Below, piece by piece: positions 36,426 through 44,480 of a DNA stretch of 64,000 bases (within the stretch, counting starts at the first letter, position 1; each line of letters opens with the position of its first letter). The position numbers were made by a program, and so were the translations under genes. Source of the stretch: Halomarina ordinaria (GTDB lineage Archaea > Halobacteriota > Halobacteria > Halobacteriales > Haloarculaceae); the NCBI RefSeq assembly GCF_030553305.1, contig NZ_JARRAH010000001.1, positions 2,170,001 through 2,234,000 on the forward strand. The letters are read 5' to 3'. The notes under the pieces are model-generated. The model searched no databases and was not told the origin of the DNA. It saw only the letters and a program-made list of their open reading frames with translations.

Positions 36426-37103
36426 GTGCCCGCGTTCCCCGACCCCGAGGACCGCCTCGCCCTCGAACCCGGCTGCCGGCGCTGTCCGGCGCTCTGCGCC
36501 GCCCGCAACCGCATCTGCTGGGGGGTCGGCCCCCGCGACGCCCCCCTCGTCGTCGTGGGGGAGGCGCCCGCCGCCGGCGACCCGACCGCCGACCGCTGGC
36601 AGGGGGGCAACTGGACCGGGATGGCCTACTCCGGGCGCAACTCCGGGTGGAAGATACGGTCGATGGTCGAGGAACTGGGCTACGACGACGCCTACTACAC
36701 GAACGCGGTGAAGTGCTTCCCGAGCGAGGCGATTCCCGCCGACGCGCCCGAGGCGGCCGACCGTCTCGACCGCCCGCCCCACGAGACGAGCCACCGCGAA
36801 CCCACCCCCGAGGAGCGCGCGAACTGTCGACCCTACCTGCTCCGGGAACTCGACGCCGTCGCCCCGGCCTGCGTCCTCGCGACCGGGAAGCACGCCACGG
36901 GGTCGCTGCTCGCCGTCGAGGGGCGCACCGTCGACGGGTTCCTCGACCTCGTGCTCTCCGTCCAGCAGTGCCCGACCCTCGGCGTCCCCGTCCTCCCGGT
37001 CCTGCACCCGTCGTACCAGGAGGTCTGGATTTCTCGCCTCGGTCACTCCTACGAGTCCTACCGCGACGCCGTCGGAGAGGCGCTCGCCGGCCTCGGCGTT
37101 TAA
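36426..37103 (+). CDS. Uracil-DNA glycosylase, Fe-S (family 4/5-like)
   Basis: This protein removes uracil from DNA, a deamination repair activity important in halophiles. It has 225 residues. The cluster ligands are visible: CRRCPALC (near residue 15) and CW (near residue 28). VVVGEAPAAGD (near residue 40) is the GEAPG-like catalytic loop, and LHPSYQEVW (near residue 198) the HPS loop; NAVKCFP near residue 95 is the strand preceding the second ligand. The start is a GTG at 36426. Confidence 0.88.
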   Translation: MPAFPDPEDRLALEPGCRRCPALCAARNRICWGVGPRDAPLVVVGEAPAAGDPTADRWQGGNWTGMAYSGRNSGWKIRSMVEELGYDDAYYTNAVKCFPSEAIPADAPEAADRLDRPPHETSHREPTPEERANCRPYLLRELDAVAPACVLATGKHATGSLLAVEGRTVDGFLDLVLSVQQCPTLGVPVLPVLHPSYQEVWISRLGHSYESYRDAVGEALAGLGV

Positions 37104-37127
37104 GCCGGTCCGTGCCGAGCGCCGAGC

Positions 37128-37562
37128 ATGGACGACCTCTCCTCGCTCACCGGCGTGACCGGTCGCCGGGAGTTCGCCGTCGAACCGCGCCACGCGACGA
37201 GCGTCTTCGGCGAGCAGGCCGACCCGCCCGCGCTCCCCGCCGCCCTCGCCTCCCCCGACGAGGTGGTGGAGGTCCTCGGGACGCCCTTCCTCCTCTCGTT
37301 CTGCGAGTTCGTCGGCCGGGAGTCGCTGCGCGGGCACCTCCCCGAGGGGACCGGCACGGTCGGCGAGCGCGCCGACGTCCGCCACCGCCGGGCGGCCACC
37401 GTCGGGACGACGGTGGTCGTGGAGACGGACGTCGTCGACGTGGACGGGACGCGCGTCGAACTGACGGCGACCGTCTCGCGCGCGACCGACGAGGGGACCG
37501 TCGGCACCGCGACGCTCGTCTTCCGGGTGGTCGACCGCGAGCGGTTCCGGGCCTCGTTGTAA
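37128..37562 (+). CDS. Hotdog-fold thioesterase family protein
   Basis: This 144-residue protein has a single hotdog domain (LSFCEFVGRESLRGHL, then beta strands ATVGTTVVVETDVVDVDGTR, VELTATVSRATDEG and TATLVFRVVDRERF). It resembles fluoroacetyl-CoA-type thioesterases (FlK group). The catalytic Thr/Glu/His set cannot be mapped with certainty here; FVGRESL has a Glu in about the right place. Substrate unknown. It follows the glycosylase gene by 24 nt. Confidence 0.75.
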   Translation: MDDLSSLTGVTGRREFAVEPRHATSVFGEQADPPALPAALASPDEVVEVLGTPFLLSFCEFVGRESLRGHLPEGTGTVGERADVRHRRAATVGTTVVVETDVVDVDGTRVELTATVSRATDEGTVGTATLVFRVVDRERFRASL

Positions 37563-38108
37563 TCAGGCTTCGTCGCCGTAGGCGTGTTCGAGTACCCGTT
37601 CCCCGGCATCGTCGCGCACGACGACCCTCCCGCCGTCGTCGGGGAGGACGGAGGTGTCGTCCGACTCGCCGAACCCGGCGTACCGGAGGTAGGTCGGCGG
37701 GTCGCTGGTGAGCGTGACGTCGTCCCCGCTCCGGCTGAGGACGGCGACCGACGCGCCCGGTTCGAGCGCGAGGTCGCCGAACGCGTACGTCTCGTCGCCG
37801 TCGTAGTGGAGGGTGAAACCGGCGAGGTCGAGCGGCTCACTCCCCTGATTCCCGAACTCGACGTACTCGTAGTCGATATACTCCCGGTCGACCTCCTCCG
37901 GGTACACTCCCTCGACGACGAGGTCCCCTGACCCTTCGACGTCCTCATCGGTGCCGTTCCCGGTCCGATTCGTCGGTGGCGTCCCGTTCTCCCCCGGTTC
38001 GGAACCGCTCCTCGCGGACGCGTTCCCCGGAGCGCTCGACTCGAGACAGCCCGCACCCCCGACGGCGAGGAGCGCCGCGACCCCCGACACGTAGGCGCGT
38101 CGTCTCAT
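37563..38108 (-). CDS. Lamin-tail-domain lipoprotein
   Basis: This 181-residue protein has a lipobox: AALLAVGGAGC places Cys at residue 21, so it is likely a surface lipoprotein. A disordered acidic Ser/Gly/Asn linker follows (residues 22-60), then an Ig-like lamin-tail domain (DYEYVEFGNQGSEPLDLAGF, near residue 83; strands to VLEHAYGDEA). Such domains are common in haloarchaeal secreted nucleases and surface proteins; here no enzyme domain is attached. The stop is 1 nt past the end of the convergent thioesterase gene. Confidence 0.82.
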   Translation of the reverse strand: MRRRAYVSGVAALLAVGGAGCLESSAPGNASARSGSEPGENGTPPTNRTGNGTDEDVEGSGDLVVEGVYPEEVDREYIDYEYVEFGNQGSEPLDLAGFTLHYDGDETYAFGDLALEPGASVAVLSRSGDDVTLTSDPPTYLRYAGFGESDDTSVLPDDGGRVVVRDDAGERVLEHAYGDEA

Positions 38109-38187
38109 TCTCCTGTCGTTGGGTTCGCGTGTAAAGTGCCTTGTGCCGTCCCGCAACGACTACGCCCCCGGCGTGCGTCGACGTGGC

Positions 38188-39063
38188 ATGGATACGAGCA
38201 AGCAGGTGCACGACCACGAGGCGACGGGGTGGCAGCGCGGGTTCTACGACGACGTCAAACACACCTTCCGGGCACCCGTCGTCAACTGGATCTTCCGAAC
38301 CATGACGGCGAACGACCCCGAGTTCGCGCGCTACGCCTGGGGACAGGTGAAGCCGCTGTACGGGACGCGCGCGTTCGCCCGCACCTCGGTCGCCTACCGC
38401 GACGCCGCGCTCGTCGACCTCGACGACCTGCCGTCGTACGACCCCGCCGCACTCTCGCTCTCGCCCGCCGAGTTCGCCGAACTGCGCGCTCAACTGGCGA
38501 CGTTCGATATCGTCGCGCCCCGACTCGCCGTCCTCTTCGCGACGGTCGACCGGGCGCTCTCGGGCGAGTCGCTGGGGACCGACCCCGCCGACGACCCGGC
38601 GACGACCGCCCCCGCTCCCGGGTGGCTGGACCGCGACCGGGGGGTACCGGTGTCGATGGTCGCCGCGAGCGACGTCCCCGAGTCGCTGTCGGGGACGGTC
38701 GACGCCGTCAGAGGGTTCCACGGCCTCGACGAGGGCCTCCCGAGCGTCTACCGCTGTCTCGCGCAGTGGCCCGACGCGTTCGAGCAGGTGTGGGACGACC
38801 TCGAACCCGTCGTCGAGAGCGAGTCGTTCGAGCGCGCCTACGGCCGGGCCGGCGACCTGGTCGACGAGTACGTCTCGGGCGTCCCCTACCGCCCCCGCCT
38901 CACCCCCGAGGACCTCCGAGACGTCGGGTTCGAGGACGACCGCATCGAGGCCGCACGGGGGCTGTTCGCCGAGTTCAACGGGCGGTCGGTCGGGACGGTA
39001 CTGCTCGCGCTCCCCGTCTTCGCGGCGACGGTCGGCGCGGGCGGCGAGCGCGCGCTCCTGTGA
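38188..39063 (+). CDS. DehI-family 2-haloacid dehalogenase-like protein
   Basis: This 291-residue protein matches the DehI (PF10778-type) fold: YDDVKHTFRAPVVNWIFRTM (near residue 20), TSVAYRDAALVDLDDLPSY and helical repeats with a second copy (GVPYRPRLTPEDLRDVGF near residue 232). The family includes 2-haloacid dehalogenases acting without a covalent ester intermediate; whether this one dehalogenates is not known. It is beside, and convergent with, an MFS transporter. Confidence 0.78.
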   Translation: MDTSKQVHDHEATGWQRGFYDDVKHTFRAPVVNWIFRTMTANDPEFARYAWGQVKPLYGTRAFARTSVAYRDAALVDLDDLPSYDPAALSLSPAEFAELRAQLATFDIVAPRLAVLFATVDRALSGESLGTDPADDPATTAPAPGWLDRDRGVPVSMVAASDVPESLSGTVDAVRGFHGLDEGLPSVYRCLAQWPDAFEQVWDDLEPVVESESFERAYGRAGDLVDEYVSGVPYRPRLTPEDLRDVGFEDDRIEAARGLFAEFNGRSVGTVLLALPVFAATVGAGGERALL

Positions 39064-39064
39064 G

Positions 39065-40375
39065 TCAGTCGGTCGCGGGCGTCGCCCGGTCGTCCACGGT
39101 TCGGTCCGCCCGCCGGTGGACGAGGGCGGCACAGCAGACCGCGAGCACCCCCGAGAGCGCGGCGATGCCGAACGCGACGCGGTAGCCGGCCGTCGTGTAG
39201 ACGCGCGCGCCGTCGACCGTCCCGCCGGTCCAGTAGGCGTCGAGCACGACGCCCATCAGTGCGGGGAAGACGGCCGCGCCGAAGTAGCCGATGCTGTTGA
39301 CCGTGCCGGTGACGGTGCCGCTCGCGGTCGCCCCGTGGCGCTCCTTGGCGACGGTGTAGGCGAGGGCGGCGCCGCCGTTGACGAACGTCGCGAGAAAGAA
39401 CAGGAGACCGAGCACCGGCAGCGGCGGCGTGACGGTGAGGAAGACGACCCCGTAGGCGGCGGTGAACCCGACCGTCGACGCGAGGACGACCACCGTCCGC
39501 CGGCCGAGGCGGTCCGAGAGCGACCCGAAGACGGGCGGGCCGACCACGAGGCCGACGTTCCCGAGGAGCACGTACGCCGAGGCGCGCGCGACCGACACGT
39601 CGTAGACGTGGACGATGTACGGCACGCCCCAGAGCCCGAGGACGGTGAAGTTGACGCCGATGAGGAAGAAGAGCATGCCGCCGAGCAGCCACGTCTCGCG
39701 CTCGCCGAGGACCGTCCGGGTGTTCGAGAGCACCTCGCGGGTGTCGGTCCGACCCTCGGGGGGCGTGACGCCCTCGATGGGGTCGAAGCCGGCGCGCTCC
39801 GGCCGGTCCCGGACCAGCGCGAGGACGGCGACGGCGGCGACGAGGCTCGCACAGCCGGCACCGGCGAGCGTCTCGCGCCAGCCGAACGCCCCGACTGCGA
39901 GCGCCAGTGGCGTCGTCGCGAGGACGCCCCCGATGCCCGTGGCGGCGATGGTCAGCCCCGTCATGGTGGCGAACTCCGTCGGGCGGAACCAATTCGCGCA
40001 GAAGCGCAGCGTCGCCACGTAGACGACGCTCCCACCGAGGCCGATGGCCGCCCGCGCGAGGAAGCCGACGGCGAACGACCCGCTCGTCGCGAAGGCGAAG
40101 ACGCCCGCGCTCATCACGACGAGGCCGGCGGCGGCCACCCGGCGCGACCCCGCACGGTCGGCGAGCACCCCGGCGGGCAACTGGAGGGCGGCGTAGACGT
40201 AGAAGAACGAGGAGTGGAGCAGGCCGAGTTCGGCGGCGCTGGCGTCGAACGCCCGCGCGAGCTGGTCGGCGAGCACCGACGAGGAGACGCGGTGGAAGTT
40301 CACGAGCAGGAAGCCGCCCGCGAGGACGGTCCACAGCACCCAGCGCCAGCGTCTCGGGTCCGACCGGAGTGTCAT
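39065..40375 (-). CDS. MFS transporter
   Basis: This 436-residue protein has 12 hydrophobic segments and the MFS loop motif LADRAGSRRV (near residue 70, the DRxGRR type) and a second, FGSLSDRLGRR (near residue 280). It starts WVLWTVLAGGFLLVNFHRVS, typical of ACS/OPA-like nitrate or organic-anion carriers. Substrate unknown. It sits between the DehI-type gene and the amidohydrolase gene, which may be related by function. Confidence 0.85.
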   Translation of the reverse strand: MTLRSDPRRWRWVLWTVLAGGFLLVNFHRVSSSVLADQLARAFDASAAELGLLHSSFFYVYAALQLPAGVLADRAGSRRVAAAGLVVMSAGVFAFATSGSFAVGFLARAAIGLGGSVVYVATLRFCANWFRPTEFATMTGLTIAATGIGGVLATTPLALAVGAFGWRETLAGAGCASLVAAVAVLALVRDRPERAGFDPIEGVTPPEGRTDTREVLSNTRTVLGERETWLLGGMLFFLIGVNFTVLGLWGVPYIVHVYDVSVARASAYVLLGNVGLVVGPPVFGSLSDRLGRRTVVVLASTVGFTAAYGVVFLTVTPPLPVLGLLFFLATFVNGGAALAYTVAKERHGATASGTVTGTVNSIGYFGAAVFPALMGVVLDAYWTGGTVDGARVYTTAGYRVAFGIAALSGVLAVCCAALVHRRADRTVDDRATPATD

Positions 40376-40423
40376 CGCGGGGTCGTACAGGCCGAGCGAC
40401 TAATAGTTACGTGCGACCGCACC

Positions 40424-41263
40424 TCACGCCTCGCCGAGGAAGTTCGCCGCCGCCCCGCGAAAGAGCGCGTCGAAGGCCTCGGGCGACAGGTCGCGCGACA
40501 GCAGGTGCGCGCGCTCGTCCTCGTAGGGGTAGGGGACGTTCGGGTAGTCCGAACCGTACATGACGCGTCCGGCGAGGTCCTCGAAGACGGCGTCCGGCAC
40601 CGACGCCGGGTCGAAGTCGAGGTACTCCGGCGCGGCGGCCGACATGGCGACGCAGGTGTCGAGGAACACCGACTCGGCCTCGCGCGCCAGGTCGACGAAC
40701 CCCGACGCCTCGTAGGTGCCCATGTGCGCACAGCAGGCGCGCACCTCGGGGTAGGAGTCGACGAAGGCCTCGAACCGGTCGAGGCCGACGTGCGGGCTGT
40801 CCTCGAACATCGGGGCCGTCCCGGCGTGGAAGAGGACGGGCCGGTCGTACTCGGCGGCGAGTTCGTACGCCGGGTCGAGGCGCGGGTCGTCCGGCGCGCA
40901 CCGCTGGACCGGGCACTGGAACTTCAGCCCGCGCGCGCCCGCCTCGAACGCCTCGCGGACCACCGCCCGCACGTCGTCGTCGCCGTGGACGGTGGCGAAG
41001 GGGACGGCCATCTCGGAGGCGGCACACCGCTCGACCAGCCACTCGTTCAACTCGCGGGCGATGCCCGGTTTGTGGGCGTAGGGAAGCGCGACGTAGCGCG
41101 TCACGCCCTGCGCGCGGAGCGCCCGCTCCATCTCGCGCTGGGCGGCCGGCGCGGGGAAGGTCCACCCGGCCTCGTCGGTGAGCGCCCCCCGGATGGCGGC
41201 CATGAGGCGTTCGGGCATCAGGTGGACGTGCGCGTCGGTGACGTCGGAGAACGGGTCCGTCAC
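40424..41263 (-). CDS. Amidohydrolase (TIM-barrel metal-dependent hydrolase)
   Basis: This 279-residue protein has a TIM-barrel hydrolase pattern: DAHVHL (residue 10-15, HxH metal site), LKFQCPVQ (near residue 118), FHAGTAPMF (near residue 148), CCAHMG (near residue 184) and YGSDYPNVPY (near residue 240). It fits the amidohydrolase-2 family that includes decarboxylases and 2-pyrone-4,6-dicarboxylate lactonase. The GTG start overlaps the ogt gene stop. Confidence 0.85.
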   Translation of the reverse strand: MTDPFSDVTDAHVHLMPERLMAAIRGALTDEAGWTFPAPAAQREMERALRAQGVTRYVALPYAHKPGIARELNEWLVERCAASEMAVPFATVHGDDDVRAVVREAFEAGARGLKFQCPVQRCAPDDPRLDPAYELAAEYDRPVLFHAGTAPMFEDSPHVGLDRFEAFVDSYPEVRACCAHMGTYEASGFVDLAREAESVFLDTCVAMSAAAPEYLDFDPASVPDAVFEDLAGRVMYGSDYPNVPYPYEDERAHLLSRDLSPEAFDALFRGAAANFLGEA

Positions 41264-41652
41264 GCGCGCGCCCCCTCGAAATCGAGCAGGCGACGCTTGC
41301 ACGCCACCCCGTCGGCGGCGGAGTACCCCCCGAGGCCGCCGTCGCTCGCCACGACGCGGTGGCACGGGACCACCAGCGGGAGGGGGTTGCGTCCGCAGGC
41401 CCCGCCGACGGCCACCGGCGCGGTGCCGAGCGCAGTCGCCAGGTCGCCGTAGGTGCGCGTCTCGCCGTACGGTATCTCGCACATCGCGCGCATCACCCGG
41501 CCGGTGAAACCGTCGGGGAAGGCGAGCGGGAGGTCGAACGCCCGGCGCTCGCCGCGCTCGTACTCCGTCACCTGCTCGCGGACCGTCTCGGGCGGGGCGT
41601 CGACGAACCGCTCGTCGAGGTCGAGCGTCGACCCCAGTACGCTGAGGCGCAT
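41260..41652 (-). CDS. ogt: Methylated-DNA--protein-cysteine methyltransferase
   Basis: This O6-alkylguanine repair protein has 130 residues, with the catalytic PCHRVV (near residue 92) preceded by the NPLPLVVP stretch and RVMRAMCEIPYGETRTYGDL (near residue 55), the DNA-binding helix-turn. It consumes itself once methylated. It overlaps both neighbours (amidohydrolase and galT), so the three form one transcript. Confidence 0.93.
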   Translation of the reverse strand: MRLSVLGSTLDLDERFVDAPPETVREQVTEYERGERRAFDLPLAFPDGFTGRVMRAMCEIPYGETRTYGDLATALGTAPVAVGGACGRNPLPLVVPCHRVVASDGGLGGYSAADGVACKRRLLDFEGARA

Positions 41653-42650
41653 CAGAACTGCGCGCGCGCCTCCGTCGCGTACTCCTCGGGGGCCACGTCG
41701 ACCACGCCCTCGTCGTGGAGGACGGTGAAGAACGGCGAGTCGCTCCAGTAGTAGGCGTCGAACACCGAGCGCGCCACCACGTCCATCACCGGGGGCATCG
41801 CCGGGTCGTCGGCGAGGTAGAGCGCGAAGTTGAAGCTGTTCAGCCCCGCCGCGCCGTAGGCCGCGAGGACGTTCGCGAGTCCCGCCGCGAACCCGTCGAC
41901 GCACTCCGCCTCGTCCCCCGGAACGCCCGTCTCCTCCGCGACACCGACGACGTGGCGGTGGTGGCGCGGGGCGTACGGCGCGAGCCACGTCACGCCCGCC
42001 GTCTCCCCGACGAAGCGCTCGCCGTCGCGCTCCTCGTCGACGAGGTCGGCCCAGTAGCTCTCGCCGTCCTCGTCGTGGTAGTCGCGGCTCGCGTCGAGGA
42101 GCGTCCGGTGGTGGTTCGTCCCCCGGTCGTCGACGAGCGTCTGGAGGTGGGGGTGGACGATGCTGCTCCCCGCCGGGCGGAGGAAGTTCATGTTGACGCT
42201 GGCGTAGGGCGCGTCCTCGTGGTCCCGGACGGCGCTCACGTACTCCAGCGCCGCGCGCAGGCCATCGCGGAATATCTCCGCACCGAACCCGTCGATGGGT
42301 CGGTAGTGGTCCGCCGTGAGCGCGACGACGTTCGAGTGCGCGCCGTAGGGGTTGAGGTTGGGAAAGGAGGTGGCCTCGCCGACCGACCCCCGCGCTTCCC
42401 CGACCCAGTCGGGGTACGTCGGCGTCGCCTCCTCGACGGTGCCCGGGCAGAAGAAACAGCCCTCGCTGTCCCCGACTACCGCCTCGATGTCGAACTCCTC
42501 GGGGTGGACGAAGCTCTCGGGGACGACGCGCGCCTGCCGGCCCGTCAGGGGGTCCTCGCGCACCTCCACCTCGACGTCCACCGCGGCGAAGTCCTCGAGG
42601 GGACTGTGGAACGACGCCCGCTGGAGGTCGCTCGCGAACTCGATTGGCAT
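41652..42650 (-). CDS. galT: Galactose-1-phosphate uridylyltransferase-like protein
   Basis: This 332-residue HIT-superfamily protein has GSSIVHPHLQTLV (near residue 155), the HPH nucleotidyl-transfer motif, CFFCPG (near residue 65) and a later FNFALYLA (near residue 270). The length and arrangement fit GalT; it would transfer UMP between hexose-phosphates. Zinc Cys residues are partly present. It overlaps the ogt gene by 1 nt. Function on galactose is inference. Confidence 0.82.
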   Translation of the reverse strand: MPIEFASDLQRASFHSPLEDFAAVDVEVEVREDPLTGRQARVVPESFVHPEEFDIEAVVGDSEGCFFCPGTVEEATPTYPDWVGEARGSVGEATSFPNLNPYGAHSNVVALTADHYRPIDGFGAEIFRDGLRAALEYVSAVRDHEDAPYASVNMNFLRPAGSSIVHPHLQTLVDDRGTNHHRTLLDASRDYHDEDGESYWADLVDEERDGERFVGETAGVTWLAPYAPRHHRHVVGVAEETGVPGDEAECVDGFAAGLANVLAAYGAAGLNSFNFALYLADDPAMPPVMDVVARSVFDAYYWSDSPFFTVLHDEGVVDVAPEEYATEARAQF

Positions 42651-42741
42651 GGTGACACACGGTTTCCCGCGTCGGAGCAAAAAGCTTCACCGCGTCCCGA
42701 CCACCGGGAGGCTTTTGGACGCGCTCCGAGAGTGACCCCAC

Positions 42742-43176
42742 ATGACCGACTGCGTCTTCTGCGCCATCGTCGACGACGAGATTCCGAGCCACACCGTCTA
42801 CGAGGACGACGCGGTGCTCGCCTTCCTCGACGCGAACCCCCTCGCCCCCGGTCACACGCTCGTCGTCCCGAAGGCGCACCACGAGCGACTGAACGACCTC
42901 CCCGCCGACCGCGCCTCGCGCGTCTTCGCCGCCGTCCACGCCCTCGTCCCCGCCGTCGAGGAGGCCGTCGACGCCGACGCCACGACCGTCGGATTCAACA
43001 ACGGGACGGCCGCCGGCCAGGAGGTGCCCCACGTCCACGCCCACGTCGTCCCCCGGTTCGACGGCGACGGCGGCGGCCCCATCCACGCCGCGATGGGCAC
43101 TCGCCCGGACCTGAGCGACGAGGAACTGGCGGACGTCGCCGCGAGCATCGGCGAGCGAGCGTCGGTCGACCGGTGA
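42742..43176 (+). CDS. HIT family protein (Fhit/Hint-like)
   Basis: This 144-residue protein has the histidine triad HVHAHVVPR (near residue 95), and CVFCAIVDDEIPSH (residue 4-17) at the N-terminus. Such proteins hydrolyse AMP-lysine or dinucleoside polyphosphates. It is divergent from the galT-like gene. Its stop codon (43174-43176) lies inside the left 28-base direct repeat. Confidence 0.92.
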   Translation: MTDCVFCAIVDDEIPSHTVYEDDAVLAFLDANPLAPGHTLVVPKAHHERLNDLPADRASRVFAAVHALVPAVEEAVDADATTVGFNNGTAAGQEVPHVHAHVVPRFDGDGGGPIHAAMGTRPDLSDEELADVAASIGERASVDR

Positions 43177-43191
43177 CGACCCGTAGGTTTT
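43164..43191 (+). repeat. 28-base direct repeat, left copy
   Basis: The 28 bases from GGTCGACCGGTGACG to the TTTT at 43188-43191 are identical at 44427-44454. This copy contains the last codons and stop of the HIT gene. It looks like a duplicated target or attL-type site. Confidence 0.85.
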
Positions 43192-43238
43192 GTTGAGGAG
43201 AAAGAATAATCACCGTAAGCAATAACGATATATTTAGT

Positions 43239-44309
43239 ATGAGTCACGAGGAGCAAGCAGAACTCTTTGCGAAATCACTTCTTGTTGGAATTCGGAAAGT
43301 AATTGAGGTTTCTGATTATGATACGGAGGGCTTCCCTCGCTGGACTCGCGCTTCAAATATACGAATTGCAGAAATAAACGGCAGCACGATTATATTTTTT
43401 GAACGAAGTGCGAAAGAGAGCGACCAGGTTATCCAGTACCGAAGTGTTAGTTCGGACGTTGAGTTTGTATTTCCACAGTATACCTCTTCGTGTGATACTG
43501 TCATGTTCCCATTGGGCGAACTAAATGACGGTGACCCTGGTCTTTCATCAATCGCTAGTGTGACATTATCAATAAGTTCTGCAAATCACTGCTTCACCGA
43601 CATTGGTTCTCGGAGCGAGCACTCTGCCCGCGCTTTTCACCATGTAATCGTGCAGTACGAACCTGAAAATCAAATTGAGGCGGTTAGATACATTCCATTC
43701 GCATTGTTTGTTCCTTCGAAATATATTGGCGATTTTCAGTACTTTTGGGATAGTTGTGCTGGAAAGTTGGTAGCACCTTTGACATCGCTTCATGATTCTC
43801 CTGCAGGAAGTTATCGCTCAGAACCGATGGCTGAGAAGGGAATTATGTCTTGTGTAAAAGACACCGTCATCATTCTCGGAAATTACGACGACCCGTATGA
43901 AGACGAATTACTTCAAATAAGAGATTATCTTATTCGGCTAGGATATGATGCTGTCCTTATCAAAGACCTGCCCGCACCTGGGAGTTCGTCACTTGAGCAA
44001 AAAGTTAAATTGTGGGTCAACGCCTCCCGATTTTGTGTTATGATTGACCGAGAGGCGTCTGGTCATATCAAAGAGTATGAAATTGTCAAGAGCGAGCGAA
44101 AACCTCTAGTTTTCCTTCGCCCCGATGGAGATGGTTCTACTTGGATGATTGGTGATGACGAACTAGTTGACTTGAATTACATAAAGACATTTGAATTTTC
44201 AAGAACACCTCTAGAAAAGATGGAAGATGGGCTCAGATGGGCTGAAAACCTGCTAAATGAGCGCGGGAATACATATCCTGAATTCTACCCTTGGAGAGAT
44301 TCTGATTGA
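43239..44309 (+). CDS. AT-rich orphan with TIR-like/Rossmann C-terminal domain
   Basis: This 356-residue protein has an N-terminal part with beta strands (NGSTIIFFERSAKESDQVIQ, near residue 47; SSIASVTLSISSANHCF, near residue 107). The C-terminal part (from residue 207) reads DTVIILGNYDDPYEDELLQ, then LIRLGYDAVLIKDLPAPG, ASRFCVMIDREASGHIKEYE and KPLVFLRPD: alternating strands and helices as in TIR or nucleoside-2-deoxyribosyltransferase-like domains. A Glu in the EYEIVK helix could be a TIR-type catalytic residue. Composition differs from all neighbours, so it was acquired. A defence role (NAD-related signalling) is inference; no known partner is beside it. Confidence 0.6.
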   Translation: MSHEEQAELFAKSLLVGIRKVIEVSDYDTEGFPRWTRASNIRIAEINGSTIIFFERSAKESDQVIQYRSVSSDVEFVFPQYTSSCDTVMFPLGELNDGDPGLSSIASVTLSISSANHCFTDIGSRSEHSARAFHHVIVQYEPENQIEAVRYIPFALFVPSKYIGDFQYFWDSCAGKLVAPLTSLHDSPAGSYRSEPMAEKGIMSCVKDTVIILGNYDDPYEDELLQIRDYLIRLGYDAVLIKDLPAPGSSSLEQKVKLWVNASRFCVMIDREASGHIKEYEIVKSERKPLVFLRPDGDGSTWMIGDDELVDLNYIKTFEFSRTPLEKMEDGLRWAENLLNERGNTYPEFYPWRDSD

Positions 44310-44426
44310 TTATACCCTAATTATGTACTATTTTGATTAAATAGTCCCCGAATACATTCGATTCTGATTCATTTTATTTATTTATAATTCAACCCTTCTG
44401 GTATGGAGGGGAAACATCAACGACCG
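44310..44426. other. AT-rich tail of the cassette
   Basis: About 117 bases of AT-rich sequence follow the TIR-like gene up to the right repeat. There are T-runs (ATTTTATTTATTTAT near 44372-44386) that may end transcription. No ORF is supported. Confidence 0.45.
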
Positions 44427-44454
44427 GGTCGACCGGTGACGACCCGTAGGTTTT
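44427..44454 (+). repeat. 28-base direct repeat, right copy
   Basis: Identical to 43164-43191. The last bases (GTAGGTTTT, continuing to TGTGAG) act as a TATA-like stretch about 27 nt before the ATG at 44481, so the right copy supplies the promoter of the MinD-like gene. Confidence 0.85.
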
Positions 44455-44480
44455 TGTGAGAGAATTACTCGAAAAGCGAT

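Larger units (their letters stand above)
43164..44454 (+). mobile_element. AT-rich one-gene cassette bounded by 28-base direct repeats
   Basis: The cassette (1263 bases from repeat start to repeat start) is far more AT-rich than its flanks. It holds only the TIR-like gene and no integrase or transposase. The left repeat contains the HIT gene end; the right contains the TATA-like AGGTTTTTGTGAG about 27 nt before the next gene (44481). Removal by recombination between the repeats would restore a simple intergenic spacer. A site-specific integration supplied in trans, or a long target duplication, are both possible. Confidence 0.7.
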
